64,000 nucleotides of DNA from Hormiphora californensis (lineage: Eukaryota; Ctenophora; Tentaculata; Cydippida; Pleurobrachiidae). The stretch spans positions 3,448,845-3,512,844 of the forward strand of contig CM035361.1 in assembly GCA_020137815.1 (NCBI GenBank), read 5' to 3'. The notes below the pieces were generated by a model, which saw nothing but the letters and a program-made list of their open reading frames with translations, was not told the DNA's origin and searched no databases. This document shows, piece after piece, positions 22,647 to 35,908 of this stretch (its first letter is position 1; each line of letters opens with the position of its first letter). A program made the translations under genes and the position numbers.

Positions 22647-25600
22647 ATCGATTGTTGAATTCACAAGTAGGCAAATCTGAAATGGTATGCTTTTTAGTAT
22701 CCGCTGAGAAACTGCAGGTAACGACATCATCCCCAATCAGATTTAGAATATCCCCGTCCCGGGAACAGGTAACAGTCAGGGTATCTCCGTCATTTTGGAT
22801 TGGGCCCCAGAAACCAGAGTTGGCGATGGAAAACTCAGGACAACCTAGATAGTATAAAAAGTGATGCTCAATTTGGCTAGTTTCTATTCATCCTAAGGAT
22901 AGTTATAACCGTTTTGACGTGAACACAACGGGGATAAGGCATGCCTTAGAAATTACCTTTTGTACAAATAGGTGCATCACTGCTCCACTCCGCATCAGTA
23001 CTAGAGACAGCATTACAAGTAAGAACACTCTCACCCTGTAACTCAAAGAAATCTGCACAGGAAACTGTCGTGACATTTCCAATCTCCGCCGATTCGTATT
23101 TGATGAGTTTACTGTTTGCAATCGTCAGACCTGGACAAACTGAAAGCGGAAAATGTTAATAAATAGCGATTGAAAGCCCTCGCAAGTTACCGAAATATAA
23201 GGTGTTGTAGTTTACTAGATCCAAAAACCAAACAAGTTTGGTGGATAGCCGGGGCCGCAGAAATTAAAAAACGTGCGAAAGTTTTGATACATGAACTTTC
23301 GGGGCCTGGGGTGCTGTTAAATTCGCGTTTCCATGATTAATATAACCAATAACATTTTCAAACTATACGCCAGGAAAACTAGTGCAATGATCAAACCATT
23401 AATTTATTCCACATTATCACATGTCACATCCACACATGTCACATATATTTACTGTGCAGTGTGCACAGTGGGTCGTTTCAGAGTCTGTTTTACAGAATAA
23501 TATTATTATGATAATAATAGTGTGTTTTGAAAGAACGGCTAACTATAATGGAAACGCGAATTTAACAGCACCCCAGGCCCCGAAAGTTCATGTATCAAAA
23601 CTTTCGCACGTTTTTTAATTTCTGCGGCCCCGGCTATCCACCAAACTTGTTTGGTTTTTGGATCTAGTATCAGGCATTTTGTTATACTATGACATGCTGC
23701 ATGCATTTTGTAATACTAGCTTAATTTAATAAACGCGGATTGAGGATTCACGGACTTTTTAAATCGTAGGTACTAGGTAGCCTCATAATAATCGCAGATA
23801 TCCAATCTCGGATATCAATCGCGAATAACTAATATCATAGTAATCGCAGACAACCAATCGCGGATAACTTATCAGTTATCAATCCGTTATAAGTTATCGC
23901 GATTAGTTATTGCGATTAGCTATCACGATTAGCTATCGCGATTAGATATTCGCGATTGGTTACTATTATATTACTTATTTCGCGATAAGTTATCGTGGTT
24001 AGTTATCCGCAATTGGTTCTCCGCGATTGGTTCTCCGCGATTAATCTATGATTTTGATTATTAGTCACGGATAATGATCACGGATAAGCATTAATAATCA
24101 GATATATCTGATAAAATCAGGTTCTAGATGCTAATTCGCTCTTTTCTCGGTGGTTTTTAAAATCGTCTTATATTTAAGACAGTCATACCTCTAGATATGA
24201 CTACCAATTACAACTGAAAATGCGGCAGTAAGGCTAGCTTTATAAATTAAATCTGATTCAATGTTAATTTAGACTCTGAATCGCTTCTTTGTAGGTGTTT
24301 TTAAAATCGTCTTAAATTTAAGACAGTCATAAATATAGATATGACTACCAATTATATCTGAAAATACAGCAGTTAACCCACGTTTGAAAAACATGTATGA
24401 TAAAATCATGATTTATAGTTTAATTTGCTCTTTTCTAAGTTTTTTTGAAAATCGTCTTAAATCTTAATACAGTCAGATGCCCATAACTGACGAACCGCAA
24501 CTCGGATTTGCTTGAAATTTTGAACGTGTGTTCAAGATGTCAAGGCAACACCACGTACCAAGCGGCGTATTTGTAGAACGACGGGAAGGCTGTCTTAAAC
24601 CCCAAAGAAAACTTAAGACAGTCATAACTTTTGTTATGACTGTCCGTTTTCTCTGTCCAAGCTTTAATACAAGGTACACCACGAGATCTACCGACTCCCA
24701 AAGTTTCATGGTGATATATCACCATGAAACTTTGGGAGTCGGTAGATCTCGTGGTGTACCTTGTATTAAAGCTATAGCTTTAAAACTGTGGCCTCTATTG
24801 TTTACGCAAAAAGGTTGTACAATCAAGGTCGTTCGTGACCCTAAAACGGACATTTTGTCTAAAATACGACCCTCTGTAACGTAAAAACCGTAACTCCGAT
24901 TTGTATGAAATTTTGAACGTGTGCTCTAGGTGTCAAGGCAACACGAACTACCAAGCGGCAAGTTCGTAGGACAACGGGAAGGTTGTCTAAAATAAAGTTG
25001 AAATTGCCGATTTCAGACAATAAGTATAGTAGCGCTGTCAAAATTTTCAAAAATTTTCAAAAAATTCAAAAAAATTTTTTTTTCGCAATTTCGATTTTCT
25101 TTTTACTGGGAGGAAAGATGCTTGTTAGAGGGACAATTTGGGGGAAATGATGGTTGGGGGGAGGGAGGATTGGGCCCCGGGCGCTTGCCAGCGCTATGAT
25201 TATACGAACCTGTGTGACATATAATAATTAATACTAAACCCACGTGTGCTGCAGTACAGCTACATAATATAAGTATAGTAATTATTGGTACATGATGCAT
25301 TAAATTTAGACCCTTACCTGCTCTGTAGAAGTCAGATGCCGTGTCATCTTTAAACCTGATCTCCTTCACAACATCACCACCCCACCTTGTAACACATTTG
25401 TTATCTGAACTATCTGTGAACAGGTAGTTCAAAACCTCAACATTATTACATGTGATGATCCAGGCGGTCTCTGTTTTGGTGATCGTCCAGATCTTATCCA
25501 CCTCCACCGGTGGTTGCACTGGCAGGTCTATGTAGGAGTTGCAGAAGGCTATATAATACTGCATTGGGGAGGAGAACTTCACAATCACACCACCCATATA

Positions 25601-26508
25601 GTTGCCGTACACCATTACCCAGATCTTCTCATCACTACCAAGTGCAGAGTCTGTCTTTATCTGGAGAGATGTTCTCTCCAGGTCCCAGGGTATACTCACT
25701 TCCTGCCCTGGAGCTGTCCAGTCTGAAGGGTATAACGTATTTTAATTTATTGAACGAGCCTGTTTGATAGATATGATAGTGGTTGGAGGCCGAGTTGTCA
25801 ATCGAGAGATCCGTACATACTGAATGATATTGTTTAAAAACTAGTAACTGAAAAAGCAGTGAGAAAAAGACAAAAGAAAGCTGGAAAAATTGATACTGAA
25901 GTTTTACTTTTTGTATATATACGTGATTTAATGCTAAAACCATGTGCTGTTAAGTGGTACACATTAAGTTTACCTGCTCTGTAGAAGTCAGATGCTGCGT
26001 CATAATGGTAAAACTGGATTTTATCCACAACATCTCCACCCAACTTAGCAGCACAATAGCTCTCTGAACTATCTGCGAACAGGTACTTCAGCACCTCCAC
26101 ATTATTACATGTGATAATCCAGGCGGTCTCTGTTTTGGTGATCGTCCAGATCTTATCCACATCAACCGGGGGCTGCACTGGCAGGTTTGTCCATTCGCTG
26201 GTGCAGTAGGTTATAAGATACTGCACTGGGGAGGAGAACTTCACATACACACTACCGATATAGTTGCTCTCCTTGTACATCCTCACATAGATCTTCTCAT
26301 CACTGCCCAGTGTAGAGTCTGTTTTTATCTGGAGAGATGTTCTCTCCAGGTCCCAGGGTATCTTTACATACTTTTCTACAGCTGTCCAGTCTGAAGGGTA
26401 TAACGCATTGTATTTTACTAGTGGACCCAGGCCATCCTACGGATGGCATAAACTGATTGGTTTTCATGTCTCTCACTTCTCAGTTTCCTCTTAGTCCTAC
26501 CTCTCTGT

Positions 26509-26563
<55 letters not shown>

Positions 26564-29456
26564 TCTTTGTCTATTTTACCACTCTATATGGGGGATCTCA
26601 TCACGCACAGTGGACTACTAGGTGAAATGTGGGATCTGATACTCACTGGGATGATCTGATAGTCACTGGGGTGGGGTGATCATGGGTGGGGTGATCTGAT
26701 CCTCAGTAGGGTGATCTGATCATGCATGTTGGGTGCTCCTAGCATGCTGCTTGTTACGTGATCTGATCTTGATGACGACGATTTAGGGACCACCAAACAT
26801 GCATGGGAGGGATCAAGTTTCGGGTGTTTTTGCATTATATAGTAAGATTGAACGAGCCTGTGTGATATATGATACATATTTTATGGAAAACTCATGGGTA
26901 CTGTACCTTGCAGTTCATGGTAGCTTTGACCCAGCTTACGTGATATATAGTACATAGTATATTGATGCATCAAATTTAGATCCTTACCTGTTCTGTAGAA
27001 GTCAGATGCTTTGTCACTTTTATAACTAAACTGGATCTTCTCCACAACATCACCACTCCACTTTGGAACACAGTCGCTATCTGAACTATCTGCAAACTGG
27101 TAGTTCAGCACTTCCACATCGTTACATGTGATAATCCAGGCGGTCTCTGTTTTGTTGATTGTCCAGATCTTATCCACCTCCACCGGTGGTTGCACTGGCA
27201 GGTCTATGTAGGAGTTGCAGAAGGCTATATAATACTGCATTGGGGAAGAGAACTTCACAATCACACCACCCATATAGTTGCCGTACACCATTACCCAGAT
27301 CCTCTCATCACTGCCAAGTGCAGAGTCTGTCTTTATCTGGAGAGATGTTCTCTCCAGGTCCAAGGGTATCTTCACATTTCGCTCTACAGCTGTCCAGTCT
27401 GAAGGGTATAACGTATTTTAGTTTATTGAACGAGCCTGTTTGATAAATATGATATTGGTTGGAGGCCGAGTTGTCAATCGAGAGATCCGGGCATTCTGTA
27501 ATATGATATTGTGGTGTTTAAAAACTAGTAACTGAAAAAGCAGTGAGAAAAAGACAAGAGAAAGCTGGAAAAATTGATACTGAAGTTTTAATTTTTGTAT
27601 ATATACGTGATTTAATGCTAAACCCATGTGCTGTTAAGTGGTACACATTAAGTTTACCTGCTCTGTAGAAGTCAGATGCTGTGTCCATGTAACTGACAAA
27701 CTGGATCTGCTTCACAATATCACCACTCCACTTTGGAACACAGTTGCTATTTGAACTATCTGCGAACAGGTACTTCAGCACCTCCACATTATTACATGTG
27801 ATGATGAGGGTAGACTCTGTTTTGGTGATCGTCCAGATCTTATCCACCTCCACCGGGGGTTGTACTGGCAGGTCTTTAAAGCCGCTGATGCAGTAGCCTA
27901 TTATATACGTCATTGGGGAGGAGAACTTCACAACCACATAACTGATCCAGCTGCTGTCCTTGTCGTACATGTACACATAGATGTCCTTACCACTACCAAG
28001 TGTAGAGTCTGTCTTTATCTGGAGAGATGTTTCCTCCAGGTCCCAGGGTATCTTCACATCATCCCGTTCTACAGCTATCCAGTCTGAAGGGTATAACGCA
28101 TTGTATTTTATTGAACGAGCCTGTGTGATATATGATACATATTTTATGGAAAACTCATGGGTACTGTACCTTGCAGTTCATTGGGGGGGGGGGGCGGCTG
28201 GAGTTTTTGAAGTTTTTGAAGTCGACTTCAAAAACTTCAAAAACTAAAAAGGGTAGGAAAATTCAAAAACTTCAAAAACTTCAAATCCCTATAAACCAGG
28301 AAATTATCGAAATTTCGGCTTGATTTTGTTCAATTAGGTGGTTTTTCGATATTCTGGATGGTTTAAGTGGAAAACAAATTAAAAATACGAAATTTTAAAA
28401 AACAAAATCGAAAGTCATTTTTGTAATATGATTTGAGTTTCGAAATTTTCAGGATACTTTTTTCTATAAAAACTCATGGAGAGCACTAATTCTGAAAAAA
28501 AAATTTTAGAAATTTTTGAAGTCAACTTTTGAAGTCAACTTTTGAAGTCAACTTTTGAAGTCAACTTTGCTGAAAAATTTGTGTTTCATGATCCCATGAT
28601 CATATGTATTAACATGTTAAACATGTCTATCCCCTGTAAAAAGCTCAGATTTTTTTTTTAAAAGCGCCAATAAAGAATTATCAATACTTTTGAAGTTTTT
28701 GAAGTCGACTTCATAAACTTCAAAAACTAAAATAGGTAGGAAACTTCCACTTTAGCCCCCCCCCCGTTCATTGTAGCTTTGAACCAGCCTACGTGATATG
28801 TTACTAAACCCACGTGCTGTGCAGTACCTACATTAAATTTAGACCCTTACCTCCTCTATAGAAGTCAGATGCTCTGTCAGTACTGTGATCAAACTCGATC
28901 TCCTCCACGACATCACCACCCCACCTTGTAACACATGTGTTATCTGAACTATCTGCGAACAGGTAGTTCAGCACCTCAACATTATTACATGTGATGATGA
29001 GGGCAGACTCTGTTTTGGTGATCGTCCAGATCTTATCCACCTCTGCCGGGGGTTGCACTGGCAGGTCTGTGGTGCTGCAGCAGAAGCCTATCCCATACTG
29101 CATTGTGGAGGAGAACTTCACACCCACATTACCGATGTGGTTGATGTCCTTGTCGTACATGTCCACAAAGATCCACTCATCACTACCAAGTGTAGAGTCC
29201 GTCTTTATCTGGAGAGATGTTGCCTCCAGGTCCCAGGGTATCTTCACATCATCCCGCTTTACAGCTGTCCAGTCTGAAGGGGATAACGTATTGTAGTTTT
29301 TTGAAGGAGCCTGTGGGCTAAAAAATAACACGTTTTATGAACTATATAGCTATAAAGCATCAAATATTTTATATTGTTTGACAAACCTGCAGTGAGAACA
29401 ACTGTTCCACACAATGCAGCTGTGAAGAGAAGGAGGCGTATCATTTCAACACTCAC
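22647..29456 (-). CDS. secreted protein with five tandem modules and two sushi domains
   Basis: Exons on the minus strand: 29456-29387 (signal peptide MIRLLLFTAALCGTVVLTA), modules at 29273-28851, 28083-27658, 27398-26988, 26390-25974 and 25722-25318, then sushi exons 23139-22957 and 22844-22647. Every internal exon is phase 1-1. Each module has 135-142 residues, starts DWTAV, and shares IPWDL, KFSS, DLPVQPP.EVDKIWTI, CNNVEVL, ADSS and ASDFYR. It loosely resembles the farnesoic acid O-methyltransferase-like (Methyltransf_FA) fold, an inference not tested here. The sushi exons have the four-Cys pattern (CPGLTIANS, SCADFF, LTC, WSSDAPIC). Likely extracellular, possibly binding or recognition. 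The second and third modules look like a recent duplicate of the fourth and fifth, introns included. The 3' end is not defined. Confidence 0.82.
23214..23668. repeat. foldback with about 125-bp arms
   Basis: Arms at about 23214-23340 and 23540-23668 are near-perfect complements, starting CTAGATCCAAAAACCAAAC and containing GCACGTTTTTTAATTTCTGC, around a loop of about 200 bp. It lies in the intron between the last module and the first sushi exon. No ORF. Confidence 0.85.
23780..24640. repeat. degenerate short tandem arrays
   Basis: 23780-24100 is an array of words such as ATCGCGATTAGTTATC in both orientations. From about 24160 a unit of about 140 bp recurs two to three times with AAATCGTCTTA, TTAAGACAGTCATA and ATGACTACCAATTA. 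No gene; intronic to the modular secreted gene. Confidence 0.7.
24660..24773. repeat. perfect 114-bp palindrome with no spacer
   Basis: 57-bp arms meet at GTGATA|TATCAC between 24716 and 24717. Every base from AGCTTTAATAC to GTATTAAAGCT pairs. Related single-copy words continue on each side (TGAAATTTTGAACGTGTG at about 24508 and 24909). Confidence 0.95.
26512..26558. repeat. (CT)n tract
   Basis: About 45 bp of CT in the intron between the third and fourth modules of the secreted gene; 26400-26980 otherwise holds only intron sequence, with repeats of TGATCTGAT..TCA.TGGG. Confidence 0.9.
28184..28765. mobile_element. foldback element with G-run ends and 8-bp target duplication
   Basis: This 582-bp insertion begins with about 12 G and ends with about 10 C. 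GTTCATTG flanks it at 28176-28183 and 28766-28773. The duplicated intron at about 26917 carries the empty site (GCAGTTCATGGTAGC). Inside, GAAGTTTTTGAAGTCGACTTC lies near both ends and TTTTGAAGTCAAC is repeated. An 8-bp duplication fits a hAT-like element; no ORF. Confidence 0.82.
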
Positions 29457-29669
29457 ATGTCACTTAATAGTTGAGGGTGTTAAGTAAATTATTTATAGCT
29501 TTTACTGTGCTGAGTTAATTTATGCTAGTATGTCACAACTTGATTATTAATTTATTTGGTCCAAAAATGTATTTTTGCGAGAATGAGATGAACGATATAA
29601 ATAAGACAGAAATGTGATACCCTACTGCAATGGAATGGTGTTACATTTCCGTCTTTTTTCTTAGTTATA

Positions 29670-29840
29670 CAGTCGCATCGGACCCCGATTTACCGGGATG
29701 CTCGGGGGAAAGGGTTTTGCCCGGTAAATCGGGGTGCCCGGTATATCGGGGTCAAATACCGTTAATTTCCTATATCGGGGGAATTTTATCCTCCCGGTAA
29801 ATCGGGGTTCCGGTAAATTGGGACCCGGTAAATCGCTGTG
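29670..29840. mobile_element. pogo-like MITE (ACCGG variant)
   Basis: The left end is CAGTCGCATCGGACCCCG, followed by TTTACCGGGATGCTC. Inside, CCCGGTAAATCGGGG recurs. It lies about 210 bp upstream of the modular secreted gene's start codon. Confidence 0.72.
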
Positions 29841-29859
29841 TAATTTTATCAGAACTCAA

Positions 29860-30416
29860 TTAAAGAAGTTATTCAAAAAGGACGTCCAGGGGAGGGGGAT
29901 CAGGTAGCCAATTTCGGAAATCTCTGGACAGGGGGGAGACCTCAGCAATAAATAGTATAAACGAATTTTTAAAATCGGAGGCGCTATAAAAGTGCTTCAA
30001 GTATAAGCGCTTTTAAAGCGCTATAAAAAGGCTTTAAATGCATTTTGTGCGCTTTGAGGCGGTAAATAGCGCTGTATTATGTCTCCCATATATTGCAAAT
30101 TATAAAAAACTTTAAAAGCGCTATACTTCGTGTATTTTATAACAGAAGAAACAGAGGGAACTCAGCTACAAAGATCATCCAGACAGGGGAGAGCTAGATA
30201 GCTTGTTGTTCTGCAGTACTGGGCATTGTAAGTGAAAAACCATCGCTATAACGTGTCAGCCAATGGCGTAGTAGAGAAAAGCCACGTGTTCCTCATGTGA
30301 AATCTTTTCAGCCAATGGGAGAAGGCAACGATCAGTACTGCAGAACAGAGTCTAGCTCAACGAGAGGATTTGAACAGAGGGAGAGCAGAATGAATCAGCA
30401 GTAGAGATAGAAATAG
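29860..30416. other. spacer with AGCGCT words and a short inverted-repeat element
   Basis: 29960-30130 repeats AGCGCTATAAAA-like words. 30209-30345 is a 137-bp element with ends TTCTGCAGTACTG and CAGTACTGCAGAA and two CAGCCAATGG words inside. No gene. Confidence 0.55.
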
Positions 30417-30891
<475 letters not shown>

Positions 30892-31384
30892 AATGGGACT
30901 CAGCTGATGTTTCTAAGTTTGGAAAATCGGGAATAGAGAGGACCGTTTATTGTAGAGATAGATTTAGAAAAGTGCAAAAAGGAAAATGTGTGTGCTATCA
31001 CCCCTAAAAATGTTCCAAATCAGAGCGCTTTCCAGCGCTCAGCCGTACGAGTTTTAACATTCTTGTACTGAAAAAGTGTAATCCTAGAAGCGCATAGTTT
31101 ATGTTACTGTCACTCCTTTGCTTTGTATCTAATCAAAGAATGAGCCTCAATTTTTGTATATCTCGAAGAGATCTTTCGATAACTTGAGGGTCATTTTTTG
31201 ATCGGATGCGAAATGAAGGAGGTTCAGGCACGACTGTTTTCCCCGTATTTATTGCATCTGAAATATGCATTGGAACACACTTTTTCAGTACAATAATGTT
31301 AAAAGTCACGCAGCAGAGCGCTGGGAAGCGCCCTCATTTTGGAATTTTTTTCTGCACGCCAAAAAATCTGAAAAAATAATATAT

Positions 31385-31703
31385 AGTCGGACCCCAATTG
31401 AGTGGTCCCCATTTTAGTGGCACCCCGATTTAGTGCCAGGATTCCCCCCCTCCCCCCGAGGATGCCATTAAATCGGGGTCCGACTGCAGTTTAAGGTAGC
31501 GACTGGCTATTTGAAACGGCGGCTAATTTGAAAAACCCCCTCTACAGGCCAGCAGGTGCACCCGATTTGGATTTTAAGAAATCAGTGGGCTTGGCATGAG
31601 TACTGCAACTAGCCCACTGATGTCTAAAAATCCAAATCTGGTGCAACTGCTAAGCTTTAGAGGGGGTTTTCAAATTACGCCATTTAAATGCCATCGCTAC
31701 CTA
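31385..31703. mobile_element. pogo-like MITE fragment and adjoining foldback
   Basis: 31385-31486 carries AGTCGGACCCC and the closing GGTCCGACTG (AGTGG variant). Next to it, 31496-31703 is a foldback whose arms share GGTAGCGA, AACCCCCTCTA and CAAATC.GG with their complements. Confidence 0.65.
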
Positions 31704-31859
31704 AAGCCATTTTACACTTTTCACCCCCCAACCGTGCGCGTGCGATTTTTTTTTACCTGCGCGCCTCCGTTAACATGTGTTTAGACGCGCAAAAAATTCC
31801 GGCACAATTTTTGGGGGGGAAACAGTTAAAAAAAAAAGGACATTAAAGCAATTTTAATC

Positions 31860-34468
31860 TTCTAAAAGTGGTTAAAAAAGGGTTAAAAAGCAAATTCTTC
31901 GTGATTTTAATAAAAGGGAAACGGGGGGAATCGCTACAAAGATCTCCAGACGGGGAAGGGGCAGTTTTAGCTTGTTTTCGATACAGGGCATTGTAGTGAA
32001 AAACCACGTATAACGTTCCCAAAACGGGGTTAGAGAAAAGCGCGTTTTTCCTCATGGGGACAGCTTTTCACCCAATGGAGAATGCAACGATCATCCTGCA
32101 GAACGGGGTTTATAGCTCAAGGATAGGATTTGAACGAGGGAGAGCAGACTGAATCAGCATTAAAGAATAGATAATAAGGGGGAAGAGAGGGAGAAGAGGA
32201 GAGAGAGGAGAGAAAGAGAGAGGAGAGAGAGAGAAGAAGAAAGGACAGGAGAGGAGAGGAGAGAGGAAAAGAGGGGAGAAGAAAAGAAGAGAGAGGCGGG
32301 AAAAAGAGAGAGAGAAGGGGAAAGAAGAGAAAAGGGAAGGGGGGAAAAAAAGGGAAAAAGAAGGGAGGGAGAGAAATAGGGAAGAGGGGGAGAGGAGAGA
32401 AAGAGAAAAGAAAAAGGGAGAAAAGAAATAAAAGGGGGGAAAAGGGGGGGGGGAAAGGAAAAAAAGGGGGGGGGAAAAAAGGGGGGGGAAAAAGGGGAAG
32501 GAACCTAAGGGTTTCGCTCTTTTCTAAGTTTGGGAATGGGAAAAGAAGGAAAAAAATTTGTACCGCCGGGCCCAAAAAATAAGGGTACTTTCCTTTTTTC
32601 TCCTAGAAATTAAAATTTCAACACTTTTGGTTTTTTTGTCAAAAATTTTATGGTTACCATTCGAGAAATCCGGGATTTCACCCCTCTGAATGAAAATTCT
32701 TTTTTTTTTTTTTTTTTTTCGCCGAATGAAATTTAATAAACCCAAAAAAGGGGCCCCAATTTTTGGTACCAAAGTTTACAAATTTTTTTGGGCTATCGTT
32801 TTTTTCTTTCAAACGCGACCAGTTTTATTTAATTGGGTCACCACAAAATCACAGTGACCATTTTTCCTAGCCCAGGTTGGGTCATGTGATCCCCACAAAT
32901 TATACGTGTTTTGGCCCCAAGAGAACTTCATTAACGGCGCTTATCGGTATACCCCCTAATTTGCAATTGAACGTATACGCGCCGTTTTACCGCTTTGGCA
33001 TTAGTAATGACGCGCGTTCCCAAAAGGGGTCACTTTACCAGACCAGTTCGGAAAAGTGGCCACTGTGTCTCTTGGGTGGTCCAATTTAGCTAAAAATAGT
33101 TCGGTTTTAAAAAAATCGTTACCCAAAAGGGGCTTGAAATTCCGGTTTTTGGGAAAACCTTTTTTGTTTTTCAATTTTATTTAGGATTCATTCCAGTCGT
33201 AAAAATGAATTTTAGATAGAGAGCCGAAACTCTAGCTAACATCAATATCGTTTAAGTGTAATGGCCGTACGAATTTTTTGCGCCTGAATTTTCAAATTTT
33301 TGTCAAAAAGGGGTTAAAAACATTTTGGTAAAATGCCGTTTTTAATAATTTTTTTTCACTACTAACTTTTTCTTTTTAATAAAACCGGATTGCCATTTAT
33401 TTTTGTTTTCTCTAACAGGTTGCATTTTTGAATAAAAACGAATTTTGCCATAAAAACGTGAAAAACCCAAAAAAAAAAAAAATGGGTTCATTCGACTTCA
33501 CACTTTTTTTTTGAAACCCGGATTCCTCGAAGAGTAAACCAAAAAATATTGTGACAAAATTAGAGTGATCAAATTAAACTTTTTGGGAGAAAAGAAGGCC
33601 AACGTAAACCCTTAGTTTTTTTTTTGGCCCCGCGGGAAGATATATTTTGAAAAGTGCAAAAAGGAAAATGTGTGTGCTATCACCCCTAAAAAAAAGTTCC
33701 CCAAAAAGAAAACCTTTCCAGCGCTCAGCCTACGAGTTTTTAAAATTCTTGTACGAAAAAATGTAATCCTAGAAACTCATGTTTATGTTACTTCACTCCT
33801 TTGCTTTGTATTAATCAAACAAAACCTCAATTTTTTTTTAGATCTCGAAGAGATCTTTTTATAAATTGGGGTAATTTTTTTATCGGGTGCGAAATGAAGG
33901 AGGTTTAGGGCCCCTGTGTTCCCCCTATTTTTGCACTGAAATCTGCTTGGGCCACTTTTTTCAGTACAATAGTTAAAAAGCACGCAGCTTTTGCCTGGGA
34001 AGCGCCCCCATTTTTGGGAATTTTTTTTTTACCGCCCAAAAAATCTAAAAAAAAATATATGTCGGACCCCAAATTTAGTGGCCCCCCTTTTATGGGACCC
34101 CGATTTGTGCGGGTTTTTTTGGGTTAAATTAAAATGGGGTGTGAGTCAAGGGAACTGGCTTTTTTGGGCGGTTTTCCCCCAAAGGCCGCTCCGTTGTTTT
34201 TTCCTGGGGGTTTCTGGTTTTTGCACCCCCTTTCTTCCTTGTGACCTGCTTTTTATAAGGGGGGGTTTTTTTCCCCTTTCCCCAAAAACCTCCTCCTGTG
34301 CCCTTTATGCTTCTTTTTTTTTCCTTCGCTTTTTCTTTTTTTGGGGGGTCGCCAAAAACCCGGGGCTTTTTTGCCCTTTTTTTCCGTCGGGGATTGATAA
34401 AAAACCCGTTAAACTTCCCTCTTCCTGTCCCTTGCCTTTCCCTAGGGCACACGTTCCTTTTTTGGGTT
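31860..34468. other. low-quality duplicate of 30100-31480, probable assembly artefact
   Basis: 31860-32160 repeats 30100-30410 and 33646-34120 repeats 30955-31450, but with swollen homopolymers, dropped bases and A/G runs in place of AG dinucleotides (32160-32500). 32540-33640 has no counterpart in the first copy but shows the same homopolymer style. It abuts a 100-N gap. This looks like an uncorrected long-read contig end. No gene should be called here. Confidence 0.85.
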
Positions 34469-34568
34469 NNNNNNNNNNNNNNNNNNNNNNNNNNNNNNNN
34501 NNNNNNNNNNNNNNNNNNNNNNNNNNNNNNNNNNNNNNNNNNNNNNNNNNNNNNNNNNNNNNNNNNNN
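34469..34568. other. assembly gap, exactly 100 N
   Basis: 100 consecutive N, the usual placeholder for a gap of unknown size. After it (AG)n resumes at 34578-34658, followed by a further copy of GTGCAAAAAGGAAAATGTG at about 34759. Confidence 1.
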
Positions 34569-34569
34569 A

Positions 34570-34584
34570 CCCACAGGAGAAGAG

Positions 34585-34660
<76 letters not shown>

Positions 34661-35908
34661 TAGAGACTCAGCTGACCTTGCTAAGTTTGGGGAATCGGGA
34701 GAGTGAGGGAGAGATAAAAATCCTCGAGGACCGTTTATTTTAGAGATAGATGTAGAAACGTGCAAAAAGGAAAATGTGTGTGTTAGCACCTCTAAAATTA
34801 ACGATAACAATTAATAAATATGCTGAGATTCGAAATTGATATTATACATTTCTACAATAAACTCTACTCATTTGTGCAGACATCAGATCCACATTCCACC
34901 TGTACCAAGATCAGGATACACAGAGCTGCTGACGGTGCTTCTCTATCATGGTTGTAAGGCTTGGACGACTATCATGCAGAAGGAAATGCTCCTAAAAGGA
35001 CACAAGTAAACAACCAATCACAACTCGGTATTTAGGTCACGTGATTGGTGATCAGCCAATCAGGGACCAGTATTTCCTGATTCCTAAAAGTTGACCAAAG
35101 AAACACGTGGTAGCTGGTGACGTCACAATTCTGCCTCATCTCCCTTAGATGTATACCAATCATTGGGGGAAACAGTTGTTCAGGTCAGTACGGTTATTTA
35201 ATATTTACCCCTGAAACCTGAAGCCTCAGGGCTATTCTTCCCTGAAAGGGAATAGCTGCCACGAATACAGCTGGACCACGATTCACTTGGCCCCGATGGC
35301 CGATTTACGAACCCCTTTCCCCCGAGCATCCCGGTAAACGGGGTCTGGATGTATTAATAAGAATATTCCAGAATGCACCGTTTCCTAGGTTTCTGAAAAT
35401 ATAATCATCCTGATACACCTTACTCGCTGTGTTAGTAACTGTACAAGCTTTCCCACACCCATTTTACCTCGAGAATTTCCCACGCCCTCTTTATATCGAT
35501 CTGTGCTCAAGGCGTGCTTTATCATCATTTGGCGGGGTATAAGCTTGGGTACTTAACGACGCAAAGTCGTTAAGACAGGAGCTAGCTCAAAGTGAAAAAA
35601 GAGAGGGAGAGAGGGAGAAGGAGAGAAGGAAGGAGAGAGAAATGAAAGACAAGCATGGATCGATATATGGCGCGATAAAACGAATGATCTGGAGACAGAT
35701 CAAGTCATCTGGGAAACTCTATTCTCAATCAGGTGTAGTTAAAACTGCCATTTGAATCTCTATCACTAGTTACCTTTAAACTCATTCTTTGTCGTGGTGA
35801 GATATCTTTCTTTGATAATATCTCGATAACGTTCCGTGATATCCTGATATTGGAAACAAACAGAAGCAGTCATATTTCTTTGACTGAACTCGGAAGATTG
35901 AAACAAGG
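34570..35908. other. post-gap spacer with mobile fragments
   Basis: It contains the (AG)n at 34578-34658, a CCAAT/E-box element at about 34990-35095, a decayed pogo-like MITE at 35268-35351 and a short AG-rich stretch at 35597-35640. No exon was recognised before the ATG at 35909. Confidence 0.5.
34990..35095. mobile_element. CCAAT/E-box short element, copy 1
   Basis: It shares AAGTAAACAACCAATCA, TTTAGGTCACGTGA and GCCAATCAGGGACC with copies at 38299, 46078 and 47535. The terminal repeats are decayed here. It lies about 0.8 kb upstream of the secreted gene at 35909. Confidence 0.75.

Noticed and set aside
33991-34810. Reading frames that cross the N gap
   Set aside because: They depend on N codons and on the low-quality duplicate.
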